From Bacteroidales bacterium M8 (GTDB lineage: Bacteria > Bacteroidota > Bacteroidia > Bacteroidales > Muribaculaceae), in NCBI GenBank assembly GCA_001689495.1, contig LUJS01000006.1:1-48709 (forward strand): a stretch of DNA of 48,709 nt, written 5' to 3'. The translations under genes and the position numbers were made by a program. Positions 42,818 through 48,709 of the stretch are shown one piece after another. Every line of letters starts with the position of its first letter. Position 1 is the stretch's first letter. The notes below the pieces were generated by a model. That model worked only from the letters and a program-made list of their open reading frames with translations. It ran no database searches and was not told the DNA's origin.

Positions 42818-43998
42818 CCCCAAGAGTAATTTGACTTGCGGTTAGAGAGCCCCTTGAGCCTGTAGAAGAACGAGTAGAAGGGGTGTATGGTCATGAACCA
42901 CGGGAAGGTGATGAATATGCCTCGCGACCAGAGCGACACCGATGTCCTCTTCCACGCCAACATCAGCACTATCCATGTGGCAATCAGTATTACGCAGGCT
43001 GCAATCATGGGTATGAACGACGGCAGGCCGACAAGCGACAGCGCCACGGTAGCGCCGAGCGAAATCCACCACGCGAGAGTGCACGAGCTGAAGAACGCCC
43101 TTGCGTGGCCCCTGACCTTTGATGCCGTGAAGCCGTATCTGAGCTTGCGGGCGCGGTGGGATGCAGCGGGATCGGTCTCGACCGACAGCACCATCGAGTC
43201 TGCCGAGAGCTCGACGGCCGTATTGTCGCCGTTGGCGACCTGAGAGACAAACACGTCGTCGTCGCCATATTTCAGGTCGAGCGAGCGGGAGAATCCCTTG
43301 TTGTCGAAGAAGACATTGCGGCGGTATGCGAGGTTGTGGCATGTGCCCCTGTAGGGTCTGCCGGCAATGGCCCACGAGAGATACTCGACGGCGGTCCTGA
43401 CGGTGTCGAACGCATGGAGGCGCTTGCGGGGCTCGCGGGTCTCGTCTGCTGCGGCGGTCGGTGCCGCATAGCCTATCACTATGTCAGTTCCGGGAACAAA
43501 ACGACGGCCAATGGCCCTGAGCCAGAGCTTGGAGGGTATCTGACAGTTGCCCGTGGTGTGGACCACGACATCATAGCGGGCTGCCTTGATGCCGAGCGTG
43601 ACGGCAAGTTTCTTGCGCGACAGCGAGCGTGACTGCCCCGGTGTGAAGGTCATGTAGAGATTTGAATGATTCTGCTCGAGGCGCGCTATCACGTCCTTGG
43701 TCGACGATATGGCACCGTCGTTGACGACGATGACCTCGAAGAGCCCCGGATAATCCTGCCCGAGAATCTGGGGCAGAAGTATGCCGAGATTCTCGGCATC
43801 ATCCTCCGAATATACTATAACCGAAACTGAGGGATATGTCATCTCGCTCTCGGAGGGGAACTCGCGCGAGCTGTCGGCTGTGACACGCCGGCTCACCGAG
43901 ACCACATAATGGCGGAATCCGAAGAGCAGGTAGAGCACTGCGGCGACAAGCACCGAGAAGAGAGCTATGACGGGCGGGGTCAGTGTTAATTCAAACAT
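42814..43998 (-). CDS. Membrane glycosyltransferase family 2
   Basis: A 394-residue GT-A fold glycosyltransferase. One N-terminal membrane helix (residues about 9-28) is followed by the GT2 domain (VSVIVYSEDDAENLG, FEVIVVNDGA, then the acceptor-side YGDDDVFVSQ in place of the ED motif) and two or three C-terminal helices. The DxD position reads HTTGN rather than DAD, so the donor site may be unusual. The general architecture matches enzymes that build surface glycans at the inner membrane. It is first in a five-gene operon with folB, the metallochaperone, ABC-F and M16 genes. Confidence 0.87.
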   Translation of the reverse strand: MFELTLTPPVIALFSVLVAAVLYLLFGFRHYVVSVSRRVTADSSREFPSESEMTYPSVSVIVYSEDDAENLGILLPQILGQDYPGLFEVIVVNDGAISSTKDVIARLEQNHSNLYMTFTPGQSRSLSRKKLAVTLGIKAARYDVVVHTTGNCQIPSKLWLRAIGRRFVPGTDIVIGYAAPTAAADETREPRKRLHAFDTVRTAVEYLSWAIAGRPYRGTCHNLAYRRNVFFDNKGFSRSLDLKYGDDDVFVSQVANGDNTAVELSADSMVLSVETDPAASHRARKLRYGFTASKVRGHARAFFSSCTLAWWISLGATVALSLVGLPSFIPMIAACVILIATWIVLMLAWKRTSVSLWSRGIFITFPWFMTIHPFYSFFYRLKGLSNRKSNYSWG

Positions 43999-44026
43999 CT
44001 ATGAACTGGGTTGTAAAAACAGAATG

Positions 44027-44058
44027 CAAAATTAGCCATTTTAATTAAGAATGACAAA
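44027..44058 (-). promoter_or_regulatory. Promoter of the GT2-folB-COG0523-ABC-F-M16 operon
   Basis: Minus strand TTTG (44058-44055), 20 bases, TAATTTTG (44034-44027). Exact consensus, 28 bases before the GT2 start. Confidence 0.8.
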
Positions 44059-44149
44059 TTTTTATCGACTCGCAGGTCCGCGCGATGCGATTGGGGAAAA
44101 AGCGTGTCTTTATGACCTGAAAAGGGTGCCTGATATGGAAAATAATCTG

Positions 44150-44157
44150 TAAATTTG
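44150..44157 (+). promoter_or_regulatory. -7 element of the GH105 gene
   Basis: TAAATTTG matches TAnnTTTG, 43 bases before the chosen ATG. The expected -33 position reads GTGC, so only the -7 half is convincing. Confidence 0.45.
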
Positions 44158-44200
44158 CCGATGCTTAATACCATCTGAAACACGAAATTGCATGATCGCG

Positions 44201-45616
44201 ATGAAAAAAGAAATTTTAGCGCTGTGTCTGCCCCTGCTGCTGGCCGGATGCGGCGGACAGAAAGAGCAGGCCGAGGAGATAAACGACTCGACCACTCCCC
44301 TGCACCTGTTGCAGCCCGACTATGTCACGCCCTACGGGCAGGTGACGCCCGAAGAGGTGAAATCAAAGCTGGACAGGGTGTTCACGTACATCGACTCGGT
44401 GACGCCGGCCCGCGTGGTCGATGCCGAGGGCAATGAGATAGCCACTCTGACCGACCTGCCCGACGATGCCAAGCTCAATCAGGGCACATACCGCCTGACA
44501 AGCTATGAGTGGGGAGTGACGTACATGGCACTCCTGAAGGCTGCGGAGATACTGAAAGACAGCAAATACAAGGACTATGTCACCGACCGCATAGGTTTTC
44601 TGGCCGAATGTGCCCCGGCCTTTGCCGAGCAGGCCAAGAGGACGGGCAAGCACGACGGACAGATGCGTCAGGTGATAGCTCCGGCATCTCTCGACGACGC
44701 CGGCGCCATGTCTGCCGCATTCATGCTGGCGGCCCTCGCCGACTCGACCCTCAAGGTGGGCGACATCATCGAGAATTATTATGACGTTGTCTCAAACAAG
44801 ACATACCGACTGCCCGACGGCACCATAGCCCGCAACAGGCCCCACCACAACGCCGTGTGGCTCGACGACATGTTCATGGCCCTCCCCACGATGGCCGTGC
44901 GCAGCGACTATGCCAAAGACCCCGCGCAGCTCGACGAGGCCGCCAAGATAGCATCGCAGTTCATCGACAGGATGTGGATGCCCGAGAAGAACATCTTCCG
45001 CCACGGATATGTCGAGGGCATGGACGGACAGCCCTCGATGGCTTGGGGCCGCGCCAACGGCTGGGCCATACTGACACTGACACGCCTGCTGGACTATCTG
45101 CCCGAAAATCATCCGCAGCGGACCAAGCTACTCGACACGCTGCGCAATCACGTCAAGGGTCTTGCCGGACTGCAGGGCAAGGATGGATTCTGGCATCAGT
45201 TGCTCGACCGTCCCGACTCGTACAACGAGACTTCGGCAACGGCCATATTCACGTACTGCATTGCCCACGCCATCAACGAAGGATGGATCGACCCTACCCT
45301 CTACGGCCCCGTGGCACATCTGGGATGGGAGGCACTCGCATCGAAGATCAACGCCAAAGGCGAGGTCGAGGATGTCTGCGTAGGCACCGGCATGGGCTTT
45401 GATCCGGCATTCTATTACTATCGTCCCGTCAGCGTCAAGGCCGCCCACGGCTATGGCCCCGCCATACTCGCCGGAGCCGAGATGGTGCGCCTGCTCGAGA
45501 ATTACTATCCACGCATGAACGACAGCGGCATACATTATTATAAGGTGGATCCGGAGACCGAAGTCCCCATCTTCAGCCTCGACGCCAACGGCAAGGCAAT
45601 GGAGATACTGCACTGA
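44201..45616 (+). CDS. GH105 family lipoprotein, unsaturated rhamnogalacturonyl hydrolase-like
   Basis: A 471-residue lipoprotein with a type II signal sequence (MKKEILALCLPLLLAGCGG, lipobox LAGC, so Cys17 is lipidated). The body is an alpha6/alpha6 barrel of the GH88/GH105 type, with NAVWLDDMFMALP carrying the catalytic Asp, the MAWGRANGWAILTL segment, and SYNETSATAIFTYCIAHAINEGW. YteR/YesR relatives remove the unsaturated galacturonyl residue left by pectate or rhamnogalacturonan lyases. No SusC/SusD or other carbohydrate genes are adjacent, so it is a solitary enzyme. An ATG three codons earlier (44192) is possible. A strong terminator follows. Confidence 0.9.
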   Translation: MKKEILALCLPLLLAGCGGQKEQAEEINDSTTPLHLLQPDYVTPYGQVTPEEVKSKLDRVFTYIDSVTPARVVDAEGNEIATLTDLPDDAKLNQGTYRLTSYEWGVTYMALLKAAEILKDSKYKDYVTDRIGFLAECAPAFAEQAKRTGKHDGQMRQVIAPASLDDAGAMSAAFMLAALADSTLKVGDIIENYYDVVSNKTYRLPDGTIARNRPHHNAVWLDDMFMALPTMAVRSDYAKDPAQLDEAAKIASQFIDRMWMPEKNIFRHGYVEGMDGQPSMAWGRANGWAILTLTRLLDYLPENHPQRTKLLDTLRNHVKGLAGLQGKDGFWHQLLDRPDSYNETSATAIFTYCIAHAINEGWIDPTLYGPVAHLGWEALASKINAKGEVEDVCVGTGMGFDPAFYYYRPVSVKAAHGYGPAILAGAEMVRLLENYYPRMNDSGIHYYKVDPETEVPIFSLDANGKAMEILH

Positions 45617-45637
45617 CACGAAAACCGAGAGAAACGT

Positions 45638-45681
45638 GAATCGGGAACCCTTCGCGAGTGAAGGATTCCCGATTCTATTTT
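45638..45681 (+). terminator. Terminator of the GH105 gene
   Basis: A 10-bp stem (45638-45647 with 45666-45675) with an inner CCTTC/GAAGG stem, then TATTTT. It begins 22 bases after the stop. Confidence 0.85.
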
Positions 45682-45893
45682 GTAATCCGCTGAGTTCTCA
45701 TAAAGCTCCGGCCATCGCACCCCTGCGAAACCGGAGCTGAGGAAGTTAAGTTTGTAGAGAATAAAAAATACCCGTCACCCGCTTGAACGAACGAGACCGA
45801 ATCGCCATATAGGTGGTATTTCGGTCCGATAGCATCAATCCTCATATCGGCCGTGACCGTTATGCGACCGCCTGTCGGGCGGTCTCTTGACAT
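45675..45893 (-). CDS. Possible 72-residue ORF in the GH105-VWA gap
   Basis: A minus-strand open frame of 72 codons (MSRDRPTGGRITVTADMRID..., ending MRTQRITK) whose stop abuts the GH105 terminator hairpin. A TAATTTTG (45974-45967) lies about 75 bases upstream but lacks a well-placed -33 element. No family is recognised. It includes two hairpin-forming stretches (45705-45737 and 45866-45884), so the sequence may be selected as structure rather than protein. Confidence 0.25.
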   Translation of the reverse strand: MSRDRPTGGRITVTADMRIDAIGPKYHLYGDSVSFVQAGDGYFLFSTNLTSSAPVSQGCDGRSFMRTQRITK

Positions 45894-46227
45894 ACTTTAT
45901 CTCGTTGAAGCAGATGTCGGGTTTGTAATTCTATCTAACTCGTTGAAACATCTTAATGATTCGTGGCAAAATTAGCTATTTTTCTGTTCCAAAAGTCTAT
46001 TTTAACACTAATTAACAGCAATTTTATTAAAAAATCAAATATTCGCGACACACTCGGACCACGGTTGGCCTGAATAGTATCATTATCAGATACTTTTTTA
46101 TCATTACAAAATATCAGCAAACTTTTTTTTTGGATTTTTTCGGTTCACCCGATAGAAATGCCGGCCATGTCCATTCATTGTATTTAGAGAACAAAACACA
46201 AAAGCAACAATCAAAAAAACAAAGACT
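45682..46227. other. Intergenic stretch with two hairpins and a promoter-like site
   Basis: About 546 bases with no confident gene. Visible are the perfect 7-bp hairpins 45705-45737 (GCTCCGG) and 45866-45884 (GACCGCC), a repeated CTCGTTGAA at about 45902 and 45939, a minus-strand TAATTTTG (45967-45974), and an AT-rich block from 45960 to 46135. Near the right end, TTTG (46129-46132), 20 bases, TAGAAATG (46153-46160) is a weak promoter candidate for the VWA gene. Confidence 0.5.
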
Positions 46228-46854
46228 ATGAAGAAGAGAGTTTTCAACCTCATCGTGCTCGACGAAAGCGGCTCGATGTGCAGCATCGAGCGTCAGGCCA
46301 TCGACGGCGTCAACGAAACCGTCCAGACCATCCGCCACGCCGGCAAGGAGCATCCCGATCAGGAGCACTACGTCTCGCTGGTATCGTTCAACTCGGGCAG
46401 AATCTCGACCATCTATGACAGGGTCGAGGCCGGCAAGGTAGAGGAACTCGACAGCAACCAATACTGCCCCGCCTGCGCCACACCACTTTATGACGCGCTC
46501 GGCAACGCCATCACCAAGCTGCGCGGCAGCGTGGCCGACAACGACACAGTGCTCGTGACGGTGATAACCGACGGATACGAGAACTCGTCGACCGAATATA
46601 ACGCCGCGAGCATCAAGAAGCTCGTCGAGTCGCTCAAGACCAAGGGTTGGACATTCACCTATATCGGCGCCAATCAGGACGCCAAGGCGGTGGCCGACAG
46701 CATGTCTATCGGCAATGCAATGAACTTCGAGGCCTCGGTCGAGGGAACCCAAGCAATGTTTGCCACCGAACGCAAGGCCCGCATGTGTTTCTTCAACCGA
46801 ATCTCAGGCAAAGTCAAGGATGTTATGAACGCCGATAATTATTTCGACGAATAA
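46228..46854 (+). CDS. von Willebrand factor A domain protein
   Basis: A 208-residue, essentially single-domain VWA protein with an intact metal-ion-dependent adhesion site: DESGS at residues 12-16, T85, and the later ITDG Asp (D115). It resembles cytoplasmic TerY/YfbK-like VWA proteins; no signal peptide is present. The segment before the MIDAS threonine reads CPACATPLYDAL, where many relatives have GGTPLYDA, adding a Cys pair (C80, C83) next to the metal site. The partner is unknown. It lies 57 bases before the FtsZ-like gene, which has its own promoter. Confidence 0.88.
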   Translation: MKKRVFNLIVLDESGSMCSIERQAIDGVNETVQTIRHAGKEHPDQEHYVSLVSFNSGRISTIYDRVEAGKVEELDSNQYCPACATPLYDALGNAITKLRGSVADNDTVLVTVITDGYENSSTEYNAASIKKLVESLKTKGWTFTYIGANQDAKAVADSMSIGNAMNFEASVEGTQAMFATERKARMCFFNRISGKVKDVMNADNYFDE

Positions 46855-46856
46855 GG

Positions 46857-46887
46857 TTGCCGGACTGCGATTTCTTCAGTAATTTTG
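46857..46887 (+). promoter_or_regulatory. Promoter of the FtsZ-C-like/sirtuin pair
   Basis: TTG (about 46857-46859), 20 bases, TAATTTTG (46880-46887). It falls 24 bases before the ATG at 46912. Confidence 0.65.
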
Positions 46888-46911
46888 GAGTCTGAACAAC
46901 AAGAAATACGG

Positions 46912-47343
46912 ATGCTGGACACAAAAAAAATCATCAGCCATCACAGGCCACTGGATTTCGACTCATTCTTCAGTAAGGTCAGGAGTCGATACTCCGGAAT
47001 TGACCCGGACGACATCGACACATTCGCCCGCGAGGATGACCGAATCCACTCGTATGCCGGCATTGCCGATGACCGGGGCGACGACAGGGCCGCGAGCGCG
47101 CTCAGACAGGCCCTCGCCGTCGACGACTGCCGGGAAAGAATCAAGGTGGCCAAAGGGGTGATGATCTTCATCGTCCACCCTGCAGGGAGCCGTAACCCGC
47201 TGACCTTGCAGGAGATGAGGAATCTGTATCTCGAATTGTCGAGAGTGCCGGATAAATGCGGATTGATAATCGACACTCTCGACCGTCAGACTACCGACGA
47301 TGGCGTACAGGCAATGGTTTTCATAAACTCAGGCCGCGAATGA
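46912..47343 (+). CDS. Small protein resembling the T7 loop and C-terminal domain of FtsZ
   Basis: A 143-residue protein. Residues 49-143 align by eye with the FtsZ C-terminal domain: AGIADDRGDDRAASAL against the FtsZ pattern GIASGEDRAEEAA, then AKGVMIFIV (GARGVLVNI), LTLQEM (LRLDEF), GLIIDTLDR (VVIGTSLDP) and VQAMVFINSG (LRVTVVATG). Just before, IDPDDIDTF can be aligned with the FtsZ T7 loop VDFADVRTV, keeping both acidic residues. The N-terminal GTP-binding domain (GGGTGTG) is absent. The first 28 residues are unrecognised. This is not a truncated ftsZ beside its other half, since no other ftsZ sequence lies here. The ATG at 46912 is preferred over a TTG inside the promoter. The stop overlaps the sirtuin start as ATGA. 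Confidence 0.65.
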   Translation: MLDTKKIISHHRPLDFDSFFSKVRSRYSGIDPDDIDTFAREDDRIHSYAGIADDRGDDRAASALRQALAVDDCRERIKVAKGVMIFIVHPAGSRNPLTLQEMRNLYLELSRVPDKCGLIIDTLDRQTTDDGVQAMVFINSGRE

Positions 47344-48065
47344 GAATAGTCTTCCTCACAGGCGCCGGCATGAGCCGCGAAAGTGGATTGCCCACTTTTC
47401 GCGGCCCTGACGGCATCTGGAATACTCTGGACGTAGAGAGAGTTGCCTCGGCCCGCTCGTGGTATTGCGGCCGGAGCAAGGATTGCCGAGAGAAGCGTCA
47501 GGCGATGCTCGACTTCTTCAACCCGCTGCGACGCCGCATCATGCAGCTCGACCCCAACGAGGGCCACCGCATCATTGCCGGGCTTGAGGCGGATCACCGC
47601 GTGACGGTCGTCACCCAGAACGGCGACGACTACCACACGCGGGCCGGATCCTCGGACGTCATATACCTGCACGGCGAGGCACTCAAGAACACCTCGTCGG
47701 CCAATCCCTACATACCGCTCGACATCGACAGGAACAATCCCGACATACAGATCGGCGACAAGGCTCCAGACGGGTCGCAACTGCGCCCGTTCGTGATATA
47801 CTTCGACGAGAACATCGACCGGTGCCTGTGGCAACGCGCCGTGCATGCCACACGCGAGGCCGACTGCCTTGTGGTGGTCGGCTCGTCTTTGCTTGTTTTT
47901 CCCGCGGCCGACCTGCTGCTCAAGATCAATCCCCGTTGCCGGTTGTTCGTGATTGACCCCCAACCCGTCAGATTGCCAGAAAAATGCATGCACGGATACA
48001 CACATATACAGAAAACCGCGACCGAGGGGCTGCGGGAATTTCGCAACTTGCTCTCGAATTTGTAA
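47340..48065 (+). CDS. SIR2-family NAD-dependent deacylase, zinc-ribbon-less
   Basis: A 241-residue sirtuin. The NAD-binding GAGMSRESGLPTFRG is at residues 8-22, TQNGDDYH at 92-99 (usually TQN(I/V)DxLH), and the catalytic histidine H111 is in YLHGE. VVGSSLLVFPAADL forms the second Rossmann part. The four zinc-binding Cys of typical sirtuins are absent between residues 111 and 165, as in other Bacteroidales members I recall. The usual RPHVVWFGE reads RPFVIYFDE, also divergent. Substrate is unknown: deacetylase, deacylase or ADP-ribosyltransferase are all possible. It is co-translated with the FtsZ-C-like protein. Confidence 0.88.
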   Translation: MRIVFLTGAGMSRESGLPTFRGPDGIWNTLDVERVASARSWYCGRSKDCREKRQAMLDFFNPLRRRIMQLDPNEGHRIIAGLEADHRVTVVTQNGDDYHTRAGSSDVIYLHGEALKNTSSANPYIPLDIDRNNPDIQIGDKAPDGSQLRPFVIYFDENIDRCLWQRAVHATREADCLVVVGSSLLVFPAADLLLKINPRCRLFVIDPQPVRLPEKCMHGYTHIQKTATEGLREFRNLLSNL

Positions 48066-48070
48066 TTTTG
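48039..48070 (+). promoter_or_regulatory. Promoter of the sugar O-acetyltransferase gene
   Basis: TTTC (48039-48042), 20 bases, TAATTTTG (48063-48070), overlapping the sirtuin stop codon region. The leader would be about 25 bases. Confidence 0.65.
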
Positions 48071-48102
48071 CAGACAACAATACACATATAATCGACTGAA
48101 CA

Positions 48103-48675
48103 ATGATGGAAAGTATCGAAACCGTATGGGCCCGAATGCTGTCAGGCCAAGTCTACCAAGCCTCGCACCCCGGCCTGCTCGACAGACTCAGCGCCACCCG
48201 CGACAAACTCAGAATATACAACGACTTGGCACCGGGCGACATGGCCGGGCAGAAAGCCGTGCTTGGACCGATGCTGGGGTCACACGGCAAGAACTTTCAC
48301 ATCAATCAGCCGTTTCGTTGCGACTATGGCTGCAACATACACATCGGCGAAAACTTCTTTGCCAACTTCAACCTCACCATACTCGACGAAGCCACCGTAA
48401 CCATCGGCGACAACGCCTTCATAGGCCCCAACGTCAGCATCTATACCCCCTGCCACCCCCTCGACCCCACCGACAGAAACGCCAACCTGCAATGGGCCAA
48501 GCCCGTGACCATCGGCGACAACGTCTGGATTGGCGGAGATGTCACTATACTGCCCGGCACCAAGATCGGCGACAACGTAGTGATAGGCGCCGGCTCGGTG
48601 GTGACCAAAGAGATCCCCTCTAACGTCGTCGCAGCCGGCAATCCGGCAAGGGTAATCAAGAAAATCGACTGTTAA
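48103..48675 (+). CDS. Maltose O-acetyltransferase-type sugar acetyltransferase
   Basis: A 190-residue hexapeptide-repeat acetyltransferase. It has an N-terminal helical Maa domain, then left-handed beta-helix repeats (FRCDYGCNIHIGENFFANFNLTILD, IGDNAFIGPNVSIYTPCHPLDP with the catalytic His, and IGDNVWIGGDVTILPGTKIG). The end reads GNPARVIKKI. It transfers acetyl from acetyl-CoA to sugars such as maltose or galactoside; the physiological acceptor is often unknown. A second ATG directly follows the first. The gene ends 34 bases before the window edge. Confidence 0.92.
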   Translation: MMESIETVWARMLSGQVYQASHPGLLDRLSATRDKLRIYNDLAPGDMAGQKAVLGPMLGSHGKNFHINQPFRCDYGCNIHIGENFFANFNLTILDEATVTIGDNAFIGPNVSIYTPCHPLDPTDRNANLQWAKPVTIGDNVWIGGDVTILPGTKIGDNVVIGAGSVVTKEIPSNVVAAGNPARVIKKIDC

Positions 48676-48709
48676 AGCCGAGTAACTATTCAGCGAAAGA
48701 AAAAGGCGT

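Overview
The window looks like a chromosomal segment of a Bacteroidales bacterium, most like the Muribaculaceae branch. The basis is the gene content: a FeoA-FeoB fusion, DUF5606, TIGR02757, DUF3575 and OmpA-type surface proteins, an adjacent glycine-lipid acyltransferase pair, and a GH105 lipoprotein. Coding GC is in the high 50s percent. Many genes and both tRNAs are preceded by the Bacteroidetes promoter pattern TTTG, about 20 bases, TAnnTTTG. There is no prophage, insertion sequence, CRISPR array or rRNA. One AT-rich AbiE toxin-antitoxin pair looks acquired.

Layout. 1-330: tRNA-Cys on the minus strand with its own promoter and terminator. 329-6821: a tightly packed plus-strand operon of eight genes: RluA-type pseudouridine synthase, GlsA and GlsB (glycine lipids), GalE, TIGR02757, a B3/4-domain protein, a Sua5/YrdC protein and a GNAT/FemAB-like protein. 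Several start codons overlap the preceding stop as ATGA. 6837-8601 (minus): rmuC, a possible small ORF, and tRNA-His with promoter and terminator. 8847-11255: feoAB. 11327-17296 (minus): an operon running cysE, a THUMP methyltransferase, purD, a membrane protein and pdxB. 17558-19149: AbiEi/AbiEii. 19326-22422: a HAD phosphatase, then a long hairpin-rich leader before a CbxX-type AAA+ ATPase with an unrecognised N-terminal half.

22431-30791 (minus): metallophosphoesterase; an envelope operon (DUF3575 protein, carboxypeptidase-regulatory/OmpA-like/TPR protein, and a protein built of four tandem OmpA-type barrel modules); a LuxR-type regulator with a degenerate receiver, co-translated with a hemerythrin protein; DUF5606; TSCPD protein. 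30792-31336 is a structured non-coding stretch. 31337-35800 (minus): folE, SPOR protein, tpiA, topoisomerase III and a small secreted protein. 35986-38028: htpG. 38104-43998 (minus): an operon running GT2 glycosyltransferase, folB, a COG0523 metallochaperone with a very His-rich loop, ABC-F and an M16 peptidase. 44201-45616: GH105 lipoprotein. 46228-48675: a VWA protein, a small protein resembling only the T7 loop and C-terminal domain of FtsZ, an unusual sirtuin and a sugar O-acetyltransferase.

The most promising places for something undescribed are the FtsZ-C-like/sirtuin pair beside the VWA gene, the four-barrel envelope operon with the nearby hemerythrin/LuxR pair, and the two structured non-coding regions (20204-20580 and 30862-31218). 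All family calls were made by eye from translated sequence. No search was run.
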